A stretch of DNA of 64,000 nt from Planctomycetota bacterium (GCA_009908915.1 JAAAOJ010000015.1:1-64000), one strand, 5' to 3'; counted from the first letter of the stretch, positions 52,501-62,513 are shown. Numbers and translations: made by a program. The notes: a model not told the origin generated them from the sequence alone.

Positions 52501-52957
52501 CGTGACGGCCTCGCGCGATCTGGGTGAGCCGCTGCCGCGAGATGAGCTTCGGGTCGAGCGACGTCGGCAGGTTGACGTCCTTGTTGAGCGTCTCGCGCTG
52601 GTGGCCGAACGTCAGGCCCAGCCGCCCGCGCAGGTATTGCATCGTGCCGTCCGGATCCTGCTGGTAGCGAAGCAGGCGCCGGCGGCTTTCGATTTCGTGC
52701 ATCTGCGAAGTCCAACCATTGCGGCGGGCGTCCCAGAGCTTGAAGTACTCCTCCACCGTGTCCCACTGGCCGAGGTTCATGTAGTGCAGGCAGTGGTAAT
52801 AGTAGTAGTCTTCCGTGCCGGGGATGAGCTGCTTGAGGGCCTTGGCGCGGTCGGCGGCCAGGGCGAAGTCCTCGACGTAGCCGATTTCGCCGGCCGGGGC
52901 AGAAGAGGCGGACAGCAGCGAGACGACGAGGGAAAGGGTGAGACTGAGGCGTTTCAT
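46538..52957 (-). CDS. Very large secreted macroglobulin-like protein
   Basis: A 2139-residue protein with a Sec signal (MKRLSLTLSLVVSLLSASSAPAG); AAAGGAG precedes the ATG at 52957. The middle is made of beta-sandwich-like repeats reminiscent of alpha-2-macroglobulin MG domains (YVLRAGFYADREALLDRR, RLTIVSQDLDG, FTDPVDVTLESDPAGRIRLG, RADLMLVQVNGGQFVRDW). Then come helical and further beta regions, and a C-terminal region with STFDLPEEFHNANVLVEV and RFDYATLSVDELDNI. I see no thioester (CxEQ) motif. Bacterial macroglobulins act as protease traps or envelope protectors; that role is inferred weakly here. Around residues 505-518 an in-frame repeat insertion reads FDPSAGSGQATGPRG. Confidence 0.75.
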   Translation of the reverse strand: MKRLSLTLSLVVSLLSASSAPAGEIGYVEDFALAADRAKALKQLIPGTEDYYYYHCLHYMNLGQWDTVEEYFKLWDARRNGWTSQMHEIESRRRLLRYQQDPDGTMQYLRGRLGLTFGHQRETLNKDVNLPTSLDPKLISRQRLTQIARGRHGDLGGFTDSALVWLADEQMKLNELRHFIKRLQYPDVPNLPQLVKKELDSRTTPHGAFGRYPIHGKMTQAQLDELRKLEPKLIHNSNYVYAYCSKLRPSDDVNLETNPEAMRAYLDRLWAFVGDLAPAFNSLKAHVMYRRLVFDRSQGVWDRDRFMAYIELPRHAPWIEPRFVRDYLRQRGTDNSHLVNAGQKFRQATIWPPIGQDEPLIRSYLLHFYRQADTWTGYEKYIHDDYLKPIFAEAKILADPSRDQERYASLLSPSAFQALKDRVDIDFAYTNGEYFTPGEKIALDIDVKNVEKLIVKVYQINTVNYYREVGRPLDTTINLDGLVPNREQVIEYDAEPLKRHRETFTFDPSAGSGQATGPRGVYVIDFIGNGKASRALVRLGKLHYLSRTSSAGHVLTVLNEANEHVKDVRVYIGGHEYTADDDGRITVPFSTNPGRTSVVLASGDFATLDRLTQQAETYVLRAGFYADREALLDRREAKLILRPVLYCNNEPVSLDLLEEPRLTIVSQDLDGISSSHVVEDLKLKAAEDTVVPFRVPNRLQSIHFQLTAKVKSITAGKKVDVTHADSFALNSIDRTHHTEAMLLLQIDGQWALDLLGKTGEPLGDRPVQLKLKHRDFTDPVDVTLESDPAGRIRLGKLTDITHVYATSPEGVSQQWMLPNDEHTYPSNINGLAGQRIAVPYMGSADKPTRADLMLVQVNGGQFVRDWFESLTIEGGFVVLEDLPAADYVMQVKPAGATIRIRLTAGQTFESYAVSPTRALQVRNASPLQIVSVDAGGKELAVQLANVSAAARVHVLATRFKPEYDAYGHLAAPPMPEPETASLAPANSGYVSGRDLGDEYRYILDRKYAAKFPGNMLRRPSLLLNPWALRDTQTGRQEAAEGGRFGLAAGNASGSRSSFFGRGGEERDGGGPVTPNLNFLADQSAVLTNLRPDENGRVVIPRDKLGLHQQIRVVAVDLWNTASRDVSIAEPEVQYLDLRLADALDAEKRFAQTKVVSVLPGGKAFTVPDAASSRIEVYDSLGKVFGLYRTLNPDPKLAEFAFILRWPTLKDAEKRELYSEYACHELNFFLYHKDKAFFQAVVLPYLAHKKDKTFMDRYLLDEDLAAYRQPWRHERLNIPERVLLARRIAAEAPATARHVRELWELIPPNPAEYARLFETAVRGQALTTVAGIGGMVRDKMLDVRRPTRPDAAATRTARSRGAFLNSGDVAEATPAPAADPMPETAPPAPREAATKAKVDKAQELQAQDEMQREFDKKPEEADAYADDADGDRRESVRRMYRKVDSTKEWVENNYYKLPIEQQVASLVPVSGFWKDYALHVTRMGAAGENGDGFLSENLAEAHRNFTEIMLALAVLDLPFKAPEHETAFEKPALVITPGGSVIAFHEQITEVPPADEAGGILVSESFFRHGDRYINIDNERRDKYVTEEFLKGAVYGSHIVLTNPTSTPRRLSVLLQVPAGAMPVAGGKYTRSVDVHLQPYHTQQLEHYFYFPDAGDYAHYPATVARDDAFVGAADAFSFHVVEELSNVDTTSWDYISQHGSPEEVMKYLQVNNLQRTKLDRIAWRMKDKAFFNSVIALLTSLHAYSDTLWSYGIYHKDPSVTREYLTHQESFVRQCGLDLDSPLLTIRPVERHWYQHKEYWPLINARAHKLGRQRDITNDALLGQYHAFLKRLTYRADLRPEDRLGASYYLLLQDRVAEGLAFFDSVKRDEVATKLQYDYAAVYAAFYRADLAAARQIAQANAEHPVDRWRDRFATALAQLDEIAGGQAKVVEDDNRQQEQTQLAASEPSFDFKVESRQVKLNYQNLQSVRVNYYLMDIELLFSTNPFVEGQTGQFAWIQPNATREVELAEKPGSGTSTFDLPEEFHNANVLVEVVAAGKRTSQPYYANSLAVQLTENYGQLQVRHAETRKPLAKVYVKVYARKTDGRVAFYKDGYTDLRGRFDYATLSVDELDNIDRFAILILSPDSGAVVRTTPPPKR
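51408..51436. repeat. Dispersed repeat core inserted in frame in the macroglobulin-like gene
   Basis: GCTTGCCCTGAGCCTGCCG followed by AAGGGTC; its complement shares the CTTCGGCAGGCTCAGGGC core with the composite repeats at 23125-23300 and 23826-23995. It is read in frame between conserved-looking segments. Confidence 0.65.
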
Positions 52958-53198
52958 GGGACGCTCCTTTGATTGGCAGGGACCATGGCCACAACGGCAC
53001 GGCCGAGACGAACGTGAACACGGAAATCCTAACCGGCCGGCGCGCGTAGCACAAGTGTTGTGCCCGGACGATCGGACGCGAGGGATTCCGTTACGGTTGG
53101 TTACGTGCGACACAGCCGCTTGGATGCATGGAACGCCGGCCGGTTCCCGGGAAATCCGGCGCACGGCAACGGGGGGGAACTCGGGCGACCGCCCGGCG

Positions 53199-54872
53199 TC
53201 AGACGTCGATTGTCTCGGCGGGCGTCTTGAGTCGAAAGCCCGGACGCGACATCGATGTCGCGCGCCGACTGTCTGCCGGAGGGTCATCGTCGTCGGTGGC
53301 GTCGTTGATGTCGGCAGGGGGCCGGCCCTTGACCAGTTCGTGCAGATCGGCAACAACGTGCCGCAGGTGCGACGCCTGCTTGGCGAGTTGCTCGGTCGAG
53401 GCCGCGGACTCCTCGGCGGTCGCGGACGTCGATTGCGTTACGCCGTCCATGTCGTGGACCGCGTTGTTGATGATCTCGATGCCGTCGGCCTGTTCCTTGC
53501 TGGCCCCGGCGATGCCGAGCACCAGTTCGTTCACGCTGCGGTTCTCCGCGAGAATTTGCTCGAGGGCTTCGCTGACACGCGTGGTGATGTGGACCCCATG
53601 CTCGGCCCGGTCGACGGACTGCTGGATCATCTCCGCTGTCTGCCGAGCGGCCTCGGCGCTGCGGTTGGCCAATGAGCGTACTTCTTCGGCGACGACGGCA
53701 AAGCCGCGCCCTGCCTCGCCGGCCCGGGCGGCCTCGACCGCTGCATTGAGAGCCAGCAGGTTCGTCTGGAAGGCAATATCGTCAATCGTGCGAACGATGC
53801 GGGCGGTCTCGTCCGCGGAGGTCTTGATGGCGTCGATGGCCTGGCCCATTGTCGAGGTCTCCGACGCGCCCTGTTCGGCCACCTGCCGGGCCGCCTCGCT
53901 GCGCTGGCGCGCCCGGCCGGCATGTTCGGCGTTCTGTGTGACCATGGAGGACATCTCCTCGACGCTGCTGGCTGTCTCCTCGATGCTGGCCGCCTGCCGG
54001 GCCGCACCTTGCGAAAGCGACTGTGCCGAAGTGGAAAGCTCCGCCGCCGCCTGGGCAACGCAACTGGCCCCGTTGCTGGCATCCTCGATGATGTCCATCA
54101 CGCGACGGACAATCCGCCGCAGGATCAAGAACATCACGGCACCGCTGGCCAACGCCGCCGCTGCGCAGAGAATCGCAGCGATCCAGACGCCACGACGCGT
54201 TTCAACGCCAATATGGGCGTCCAGCCCGCGTTGCATGCCGTCGAAGAACGCCGCCGTGTTGTCCAGAAATGCCGTGTAGTCGTCCGCCTGTGCCTTCAAC
54301 GAAGCCGTCGACAGCAGCAGGCAGGCACGTCCGATCACCTGCTCGTCCTGGGCGACGTCAACCTGCACCTGCATGACGTCATCGCGGGCCGAAAGGGTTT
54401 CGATCAGGGCGGCGAGGTCGTCGACAGTCGTTCCCTCGCCAAGCAATGTGGTGATCTGCTGCGCATCGCCGAGGAACCCGCTGCGAACCACACCGTCCGG
54501 ATCGGTCACAAACGTCAGAATGACGTCGGGATCCTGGTTGATCTGCTCGCAGTTGCGGTCGAGGGCGATCGTGTCGAAGGTCAGCAGCGGCGCGGGGCTG
54601 AGCCTGGCGAGAACGGCCGCCAGGCTCCTGCCCTTCGTCCGCAGTGCAGCCTCGGCTGCCGTCCTCTGGCGTCGCTCGACGTCGCCGATGGCGCCGACCT
54701 GCTCGGACTGCACCTGTTCGGCCAGCGAGTTGACCTTGCTGTCGATCGCCCGGTAGCCGTCCCACTGACGCCACAGCATCAGTGACGACAGCGTCACTAC
54801 CAGGGCGACCACCACCGCAATGGTCGTGGCGAGCAGCCGGCCCTGCAGTCCGAGTTGTAGTACGCGACGCAT
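53199..54872 (-). CDS. Methyl-accepting chemotaxis protein
   Basis: A 557-residue transmembrane receptor. The first membrane helix ([21 protein letters not shown]) is followed by a periplasmic sensor of about 190 residues rich in helices. The second membrane helix ([24 protein letters not shown]) leads almost directly into the signalling domain without an obvious full HAMP. The hallmark hairpin tip is [23 protein letters not shown] continuing [14 protein letters not shown]. It starts 9 bp after the stop of the PstS-like gene, so they form an operon. The binding protein may present phosphate to this receptor; that is inference from context. No che genes in the window. Confidence 0.92.
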   Translation of the reverse strand: MRRVLQLGLQGRLLATTIAVVVALVVTLSSLMLWRQWDGYRAIDSKVNSLAEQVQSEQVGAIGDVERRQRTAAEAALRTKGRSLAAVLARLSPAPLLTFDTIALDRNCEQINQDPDVILTFVTDPDGVVRSGFLGDAQQITTLLGEGTTVDDLAALIETLSARDDVMQVQVDVAQDEQVIGRACLLLSTASLKAQADDYTAFLDNTAAFFDGMQRGLDAHIGVETRRGVWIAAILCAAAALASGAVMFLILRRIVRRVMDIIEDASNGASCVAQAAAELSTSAQSLSQGAARQAASIEETASSVEEMSSMVTQNAEHAGRARQRSEAARQVAEQGASETSTMGQAIDAIKTSADETARIVRTIDDIAFQTNLLALNAAVEAARAGEAGRGFAVVAEEVRSLANRSAEAARQTAEMIQQSVDRAEHGVHITTRVSEALEQILAENRSVNELVLGIAGASKEQADGIEIINNAVHDMDGVTQSTSATAEESAASTEQLAKQASHLRHVVADLHELVKGRPPADINDATDDDDPPADSRRATSMSRPGFRLKTPAETIDV

Positions 54873-54881
54873 CCGGCACCT

Positions 54882-55757
54882 CTACTTTTTTGCGGGGATA
54901 TAGCCGTGTTCAGCGACGATGGCCTGGCCGTCGGTACCCAGCAGGTACTCGATGAACTCCGCGACCTCGCCGGCCGGCTGGCCCTTGGTCAGGACGTACA
55001 GACTGCGGCAGAGCGGATAGCTACCGTTGGCAACGTTGTCCGTCGTGGCGACCACGCCGTCGAGTTCCAGCAGCTTGATCGGCGCGCCCTTTTCGGCGAC
55101 TGCGGCGGCCGGGCCGATCGAGACATACCCGATCGCGTTCGGGTTGGTCATCACGGCGCTCATGCCTTCCTTGCTCGACTCGACGCTCCTGGCCGTGGCG
55201 TCCGCCCATGCGTCGGCGCCCTTGACCTTGTGAACGATGGTCTTCTTGTCGCCGCCGGGGTTCTCGGCCTCGAGACCGAAGTACTTCAGGAACATCGAGT
55301 GCGTACCGTGCGACGTGCCCATCGCCGTCAGGACGATCGGAGCGTCGTTGCCGCCGAGGTCCTTCCAGTTCGTGATCTTGCCAACATAGATGTCCGCGAC
55401 CTGCTGCTTTGTGATCGTCTGCACGGGGTTCTTCTTGTTGGTGACGATGGCAATGCCGTCCAGTCCGACCTTTGTCGGCACGACGTCGGGATAGGCCTCC
55501 TTCTCCTTGGCCTTCATGTCGCGCGACGCCATGCCCAGCATGACCTTGCCTTCCCCGGCCAGTTTGACGCCCTTGCTGCTTCCGCCGCCGCCGATGGCAA
55601 AGCTTGTCTCGCTGTGTGACTCCTTGTACTGTGCGGCGGCCTTGTCCACCACCGGCTTGACCGTGCTCGATCCGGCGACGGTGATCTGGCCCCCCTGGAC
55701 CATTCCCGCAGCCAAGACGATACACGCCGATCCGATAACCATCATTGCCCGTTGCAT
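54882..55757 (-). CDS. PstS-type phosphate-binding protein
   Basis: A 291-residue periplasmic binding protein. Signal MQRAMMVIGSACIVLAAGMVQGG; GGGAGC precedes the ATG at 55757. Phosphate-site stretches of the family are visible: ITVAGSSTVKPV, IGGGGSSKG, LGMASRDMK and GTSHGTHSMFLKYFG. Low-affinity relatives without an ABC partner are common. No pstC, pstA or pstB follows; instead a chemoreceptor gene does. That favours a sensing role (phosphate taxis) over bulk uptake, though the other pst genes may lie elsewhere. Confidence 0.88.
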   Translation of the reverse strand: MQRAMMVIGSACIVLAAGMVQGGQITVAGSSTVKPVVDKAAAQYKESHSETSFAIGGGGSSKGVKLAGEGKVMLGMASRDMKAKEKEAYPDVVPTKVGLDGIAIVTNKKNPVQTITKQQVADIYVGKITNWKDLGGNDAPIVLTAMGTSHGTHSMFLKYFGLEAENPGGDKKTIVHKVKGADAWADATARSVESSKEGMSAVMTNPNAIGYVSIGPAAAVAEKGAPIKLLELDGVVATTDNVANGSYPLCRSLYVLTKGQPAGEVAEFIEYLLGTDGQAIVAEHGYIPAKK

Positions 55758-56116
55758 CTTCTGCTCCCTTCGTCCAGAATTTCGGCTCCGCGCCATGCGC
55801 AGCCCTTTGCCAGTCGCCCCGTGCAGCGAGATCGGAAAGATGAAGCAGTACCCGATCATTGCAGAGCTTGCAGCGGACCCCACGCCCGCTGACGGTATCC
55901 AGTATCTATCGCCGCGCAACGGCTCCAGATTGTGTGGTTCATCGGCCCTTGAGGAGATCTTAACATACTCTTAGCGCCACGGCATTCCGGTCGCGGCAGA
56001 GATCCCTATGGTCATCACGTGCCCCGAAGGTATGTTTGCATGCCAGACTGCACCCTCCCAATAGATCTTTCAGGGCCTTGCCCCAAAACGATGGCCGACG
56101 GTACACTGGGCCGAGC

Positions 56117-56659
56117 ATGCCTCGCTGCCTTCCATATGCTGCCTGCATCGCCCTGATCGTGGCCACCGGCTGCGTGCCGCAGGACGGTGCCGTCTCGACC
56201 ACCCGCGACGCTGAGCCCGGCGTGTTCCTCGGTCAAGATGTGTTCGCGTGCTTCACGAAGGCAGCGAAGATCGACTACGTTGCCGACCCGTCCGGCACGG
56301 ACACCTGGCAGACGCCCGCCGAAACCGCCGCCCGCGGCACCGGCGACTGCGAGGACATCTGCATCTACCTCCAGCACCTGCTGGCCGAACAGGGCGTGGC
56401 GGTGGACGTGGTCTTCGGCTTGAAGGATGCGCTGGCCACCAACGGCCACGCCTGGATTGAGGGCGAGTTTGGCGGGCGGTTGTACGTCATCGAGCCGCGC
56501 GGCATGGCGATGGTCGAGCGGAGGAAGCTGCCGGCCGGCCTCATGTACATCCCCGCCGAGGATATTGACGTGGTGGCCGAGAAGATCCACAAATACCATA
56601 CCCGCACCGGCGTGTATGTTAATCGCCGTGGCGACCGCCAACCGCAGCAGGAGCCGTGA
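56117..56659 (+). CDS. Transglutaminase-like cysteine peptidase lipoprotein
   Basis: A 180-residue exported protein. Signal MPRCLPYAACIALIVATGC with a lipobox. The papain-like fold of the transglutaminase/BTLCP type shows Cys in GTGDCEDICIYLQHLL, His in NGHAWIEGEF and Asp or Glu in YVIEPRGMA. Such domains are predicted cysteine proteases or amidases acting in the periplasm. The frame extends 27 codons upstream, but the signal peptide marks the ATG at 56117. It is monocistronic, facing the divergent pstS gene across a 360-bp gap in which I see no other gene. Confidence 0.8.
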   Translation: MPRCLPYAACIALIVATGCVPQDGAVSTTRDAEPGVFLGQDVFACFTKAAKIDYVADPSGTDTWQTPAETAARGTGDCEDICIYLQHLLAEQGVAVDVVFGLKDALATNGHAWIEGEFGGRLYVIEPRGMAMVERRKLPAGLMYIPAEDIDVVAEKIHKYHTRTGVYVNRRGDRQPQQEP

Positions 56660-56960
56660 AGCACGACCCACGACGACGCCGTCGCCGGCAACCTTGCAAG
56701 CTGGGAGGTTCGCACGCCGGTCCACCCGAATGCGCCGAGCTACCGGCAGGATATCGACACACTCCGGGCCGGCGGGATAACACTCACGCCACCGACCGAG
56801 GTGTCGTCGTTTTTGAGCCATGACATACCCAATGATCTCAAGGCTCTACAAGACCGCAACCGGCTCCGTAGTTAGTTTTGAGCGATCCCTTGAGATCGGG
56901 CGCGCGGGACGCTATGCTCCTTACTCGCCGAAGATGGACACGAGAGTACAACACCGACAC
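56660..56960. other. Leader region before gcvT, no riboswitch recognised
   Basis: About 300 bp. A short inverted repeat GATCCCTTGAGATC lies near 56884. I looked for a glycine riboswitch (paired GGAGAG-type aptamers) and did not see one. The -10/-35 boxes are not evident. Confidence 0.4.
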
Positions 56961-58052
56961 ATGAATACAACGCCCCTGAACGAATGGCACCGCCAGCACG
57001 GCGGACGACTCGTCGATTTTGCCGGCTGGGAACTGCCCGTCCAATACGAAGGCATCCTGGCCGAACACACGCACTGCCGCGAGGCCTGCGCGATCTTCGA
57101 CACCTCGCACATGGGCCAGTTCCTCATCACCGGCCCCAATGCCGCCGAGCAACTGGCCGCAGCCATCACACAGGACGCTTCCGGCCTCGGCGTCGGACGC
57201 GGGACGTACGGCTTCATCCTCAACGATGGCGGCGGAATCATCGACGACACGATCCTGTTTTGCCTCGGCGAGGCCGAGTTCCTGCTGATCGTCAATGCCG
57301 GCACGACGGCCGGCGATCTGGCCGTCCTCGAGGATCGGCTGAACAACGGCACGAACCTGCGATACCTCGGCGACTGGAGCAAACTGGACGTCCAGGGCCC
57401 GGAGGCCTGCGAGGTCCTCTCGCCGCTCGTCGACGGCGACCTGACGGCCCTGAAGTATTTCGGCGTCACGCGGATGAAGGTGCAGGACACCGAGGCGGTC
57501 GTGGCCCGCACCGGCTACACGGGCGAGCTTGGCTTCGAGGTGTTCCTGCCCGGCAAGGCGCTGCCGGACCTGGCCGATGCCGTGGTCGCGGATGAACGCG
57601 TCAAGCCGGCCGGCCTGGGCGCGCGCGATTCGCTACGACTGGAGATCGGCTATCCCCTGTACGGCCACGAGTTGAGCACGGAGGTCACGCCCGTCGAGGC
57701 CGGCATGGAGGTATTCCTCGATCTGCAGCGGGATTTCGTCGGCGTCGAGACGCTCCGCAAGCAGGCGGAGGACCCGACGCCGCGCACGCTGGTCGGCCTG
57801 TTGACCGAGCAGCGCCGCCGGTTCGCCGAAGGCGATACGATTCTGGCGGCCGACGGCGAGGAGGTCGGCCAGGTCACCAGTGGCACATTCGCGCCGTCGC
57901 TGGGCGTCGCGGCCGGCATGGGCTATGTTGATCGCGAGGCGACCGCAACGGGAACGCCGGTGATCATCCGCACCGCCCGCGCCGAGCTACCCGCCACCGT
58001 GGCCGAGCGTCCGCTGTACAAGGACGGCACGGCCAGAAGCAAACTTACCTGA
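56961..58052 (+). CDS. gcvT: Glycine cleavage system T protein (aminomethyltransferase)
   Basis: Takes the methylamine group from GcvH and transfers the carbon to tetrahydrofolate, releasing ammonia. The 363-residue protein is full length. Conserved stretches are MNTTPLNEWHRQHGGRLVDFAGWELPVQYEGI, IFDTSHMGQF, RTGYTGELGFEVF and SLRLEIGYPLYGHEL, and the C-terminal GQVTSGTFAPSLG. The start ATG 56961 is where conservation begins; the frame extends upstream without protein-like content. It is the first gene of the gcv operon. Confidence 0.95.
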   Translation: MNTTPLNEWHRQHGGRLVDFAGWELPVQYEGILAEHTHCREACAIFDTSHMGQFLITGPNAAEQLAAAITQDASGLGVGRGTYGFILNDGGGIIDDTILFCLGEAEFLLIVNAGTTAGDLAVLEDRLNNGTNLRYLGDWSKLDVQGPEACEVLSPLVDGDLTALKYFGVTRMKVQDTEAVVARTGYTGELGFEVFLPGKALPDLADAVVADERVKPAGLGARDSLRLEIGYPLYGHELSTEVTPVEAGMEVFLDLQRDFVGVETLRKQAEDPTPRTLVGLLTEQRRRFAEGDTILAADGEEVGQVTSGTFAPSLGVAAGMGYVDREATATGTPVIIRTARAELPATVAERPLYKDGTARSKLT

Positions 58053-58085
58053 ACACCTGTCCAATCGGACACAATGGGAGAGAAC

Positions 58086-58463
58086 ATGAATCCTGAGACA
58101 CTACGCTACAGCGAACAGCATGAATACGCCGGCGTCGAGGGCAATACCGCCACGTGCGGCATTACCGACTACGCCCAGGGCAGCCTCGGCGACATTACCT
58201 TCGTCGAACTGCCGGACGTCGGTAAGGAGCTGAAGAAGGGCGAGGAGGCCTGCGCGATCGAATCGGCCAAGGCGGCCAGCAGCGTGTACGCGCCCGTCAG
58301 CGGCAAGATCGTCGCCGTCAACGAGGCCCTCGAAGACGACCCCGCCCCGGTCAACGACGACCCCTACGGCGACGGTTGGATCTTCAAAATCGAAATGGCC
58401 GATGCGTCTGAGGCCGAGCAGCTCATGGACGCCGCTGCCTACGATGCCATCGAGAAGGAGTAA
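58086..58463 (+). CDS. gcvH: Glycine cleavage system H protein
   Basis: The lipoyl-carrying shuttle of the glycine cleavage system. A 125-residue protein with the lipoylation loop GEEACAIESAKAASSVYAPVSG (the Lys in ESAKA) and the closing NDDPYGDGWIFKIE. GGGAGA precedes the ATG at 58086 by 6 nt, preferred over the ATG at 58074. It lies 33 bp downstream of gcvT. LipB, encoded downstream at 61.8 kb, attaches the octanoyl group to this Lys. Confidence 0.95.
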   Translation: MNPETLRYSEQHEYAGVEGNTATCGITDYAQGSLGDITFVELPDVGKELKKGEEACAIESAKAASSVYAPVSGKIVAVNEALEDDPAPVNDDPYGDGWIFKIEMADASEAEQLMDAAAYDAIEKE

Positions 58464-58613
58464 GCTCCAATAAGAGAGAAGCTGCATGTTGCAAGAACCA
58501 GTTCACATGGACTAACTGGTGGAGTCGCAAACGCGATTTTTGGAGCTTGGAACTTCATCTTCCTTGGATCTTACTATCTGGCTGGAGCTTGGTTTCTTCT
58601 CTTGTTTTGGAGC
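58464..58613. repeat. AT-richer inverted-repeat segment between gcvH and gcvPA
   Basis: A 150-bp stretch of lower GC within the operon. Left arm GCTCCAATAAGAGAGAAGC and right arm GCTTGGTTTCTTCTC...TTTTGGAGC are largely complementary, and a further TTGGAGCTT and an ACCAGTT/AACTGGT pair lie inside. It may fold as a long hairpin in the mRNA or be an inserted small element. No coding content. Confidence 0.5.
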
Positions 58614-58623
58614 TAACTGAACG

Positions 58624-59954
<1,331 letters not shown>

Positions 59955-59958
<4 letters not shown>

Positions 59959-61403
59959 AACTGATATTCGACAAATCAATGCCTGGCCGACGCGGCGTGA
60001 TGCCCGCCGAAAGCGACATTCCCGTCCGCGCGAATCTCGACTCGCGATTTCTCCGATCCGAGCCGGCCGCGCTGCCGGAACTGAGCGAGCTGGACGTGAT
60101 GCGCCACTTTACGGCCCTCAGCGAGATGAACTTCGGCGTGGACAGCGGGTTCTATCCACTCGGTTCGTGTACGATGAAGTACAACCCGAAGATCAACGAG
60201 CAGCTCTGCGCGCTGCCCGGTTTCGCCAACCTCCACCCGCTGCTGCCGCAGCTCTCGACCGGTCGCGACCGCGTGCAGGGCGCCCTGGCCGTGCTGCATC
60301 ACATGGACATGCTGCTCCGCGAAATCTGCGGGATGGCCGCGTTCACCATGCAGCCTCTCGCCGGCGCGCACGGCGAACTGACCGGCGTGATCGTCATGGC
60401 CGCCTACCACAAGGCCAAGGGCAACGATAAGACCACGATCCTGATTCCCGACAGCGCCCACGGCACGAATCCCGCGTCGGCCGCGATTGCCGGCTACGAC
60501 GTCAAGACCGTCCCGTCCGACGAGAACGGCGTGATGGATATCGACGCATTGCGGGAAGTCCTGGACGAGACAACCGCCGGTGTGATGCTGACCTGCCCGA
60601 ATACGTTGGGGCTGTTTAATCCGCATATTGCTGAGATCTGCGATATGGTCCACGACGTCGACGGCCTGATGTATTATGACGGTGCAAACCTCAATGCCAT
60701 TGTCGGCCGCAGTCGGCCGGGCGATATCGGTTTCGACATCGTGCATCTGAACCTGCACAAGACCTTCGCCACGCCGCACGGCGGCGGCGGGCCGGGCAGT
60801 GGACCGGTGGGTGTCTGCGAGCGGCTGAGGACGTTTCTGCCGATCAGCATCGTCCGCGAGACGCGCGACGGCCACTACTACCTTGATTACGACCAGCCGG
60901 AGGCGATCGGCTATATCGCGCCGTTCTATGGCAACTTTGCCGTGATCGTTCGGGCCTACGTCTACATTCTCATGCAGGGAGCGGACGGCCTGGCCCGCGT
61001 GAGCGAGAACGCCGTGCTGAACGCCAACTACATCCGCGAGCGGTTGAAGGACCACTACGAGCTGCCGTACCCGCAGCTCTGCAAGCACGAGGTCGTCTTC
61101 TCGGCCAGCCGGCAGGCCAAGAAGGGCGTCCATGCCGTCGATATCGCCAAGGCGTTGATTGACCGCGGCTATCACCCGCCGACCGTGTACTTCCCGCTGA
61201 TCGTCGAGGAGGCGCTGATGATCGAGCCGACCGAGACCGAGAGCAAGGAGACGCTCGACGGGTTCATCGAGGCCATGATCGAGATCGCCAAGCTCGCCGA
61301 GACGGACCCCGAGAGCTTCCACGCCATGCCGACGTCCGCCCCGGTCAGCCGGCCCGACGAAACCCAAGCCGCCCGAAAACCGGACGTGGCCTCGCTGGCG
61401 TAA
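59955..61403 (+). CDS. gcvPB: Glycine dehydrogenase (decarboxylating) subunit 2
   Basis: The C-terminal half of the P protein, carrying the PLP lysine in HLNLHKTFATPHGGGGPG. Other family stretches are YPLGSCTMKYNPKINE, QPLAGAHGEL, PDSAHGTNPASAA and TCPNTLGLF. I take the GTG at 59955 as start: it overlaps the gcvPA stop (GTGA), TTGGAG lies 8 nt upstream and the product begins KLIFDKSMPGRRG as expected. This gives 482 residues. The long upstream extension of the frame is the shadow of gcvPA. The C-terminal 30 residues are a low-complexity tail. Confidence 0.94.
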
Positions 61404-61491
61404 TACGGAATACGATAAGTTATTGAGCGGTGTAGCACCCGCCCTGCAGCGTCTAACTAGCGCATATACCATGAAATAGCACGGTGGAACT

Positions 61492-61740
61492 GTGCCGGCG
61501 GCATCTCTACGGGAGTGCTCCACCTGCACGAGCGTTGATACCGACTTCGAGGAAGCGCTTAAAGTGGTGGATGATCCCTCACTCGATGAATTCGTTCCAC
61601 CGACGTTGGAAGAGAATGGAATCGATGCAGTGGTTGTTTTCACGAATGACGCAGATCTAATGTTCGCCTCGGATACATTGGAACGTCGAGCAAAGCCGGT
61701 GCTAGCGTTAAGCAGATGCTTCAGGACATCTGCGGCCTGA
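61492..61740 (+). other. Possible gene remnant between gcvPB and lipB
   Basis: An 82-residue frame whose middle reads like a protein (DFEEALKVVDDPSLDEFVPP, NGIDAVVVFTNDADLMFAS). Codon use is much less GC-biased than in the neighbours. The start is uncertain and no ribosome site is seen. It may be the decayed end of a transferred gene. The rest of the gap 61404-61829 holds only a CTCCGTGCTCTCTGTGG-type filler near 61785. Confidence 0.3.
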
Positions 61741-61829
61741 AGGGGGGCGGCGCCTGATACCGACCTTTGCTTTACGTATCTTTTCTCCGTGCTCTCCGTG
61801 CTCTCTGTGGTTAAATGTCTTCTCCGCCC

Positions 61830-62513
61830 ATGAGCGTACTGAACGTCAAACATCTCGGCCCCGCGGCGTATGGGCCGGTGCTGGCCCGGCAGACGGAGCT
61901 GGTCGGCCGGGTTCTCGAGCGTCCGGAGGAGGCGTACCTTCTGTTGGTGGAGCATGACCCGCCGGTGATCACGCTGGGCCGCCGGGGTGGCGAGGCGGAC
62001 GTCCTGGCCAGTCGCGAGCGTCTCGCCGAGTTGGGCGTGGAGGTCCACGAGTCCAGCCGCGGCGGGGAGGTCACCTACCACGGGCCGGGCCAGTTGGTGG
62101 GCTATCCGATCCTGCACCTCGACCGCCACGGGCGGACCGTCCGCGGCCACGTGAAGAACATCGAGCAGGTCCTCATCGACACGCTCGACGAGTTCGGCAT
62201 TCCGGCCCATCGCAAGGACCCCGCCGAGGAGCTCACGGGGGTGTGGACGGGCTCGCAGCCGCACTCCGGGGAAGCAAAAATCGCCGCCATCGGCGTGGCC
62301 GTACGGCGGTGGGTGAGCTATCACGGCTGGGCGTTGAACGTCAATACCGACCTGTCGCACTTCGACCTGATCGTCCCCTGCGGCATACGCGACAAGGGCG
62401 TAACGAGCATGGCCCGGCAGCTTGGCGGCGAGCAGGACATCGCAGCCGTCGCTGACACCCTCGTCCGACGCTTCGCCGCGATGTATCGTTTTGAGTCTGT
62501 TGCCGACGAGTGA
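61830..62513 (+). CDS. lipB: Octanoyltransferase LipB
   Basis: Transfers octanoate from acyl carrier protein to the lipoyl-domain lysine of GcvH and 2-oxoacid dehydrogenases, the first step of lipoate synthesis. It has 227 residues. The motifs are SSRGGEVTYHGPGQLVGYPI, the catalytic Lys in GEAKIAAIGVAVRRWVSYHG and the catalytic Cys in IVPCGIRDKGVTSM. The ATG at 61830 (MSVLNVKHLG) is the start of conservation; an ATG five codons upstream (61815) is possible. Its position after the gcv operon fits its role on GcvH. Confidence 0.94.
   Translation: MSVLNVKHLGPAAYGPVLARQTELVGRVLERPEEAYLLLVEHDPPVITLGRRGGEADVLASRERLAELGVEVHESSRGGEVTYHGPGQLVGYPILHLDRHGRTVRGHVKNIEQVLIDTLDEFGIPAHRKDPAEELTGVWTGSQPHSGEAKIAAIGVAVRRWVSYHGWALNVNTDLSHFDLIVPCGIRDKGVTSMARQLGGEQDIAAVADTLVRRFAAMYRFESVADE

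Noticed and set aside
55960..55976. TTAACATACTCTTAGCG upstream of pstS, resembling a Pho box (two hexamers 11 bp apart)
   Set aside because: Only the first hexamer matches well, it is about 200 bp from the start, and no PhoR/PhoB genes are visible.
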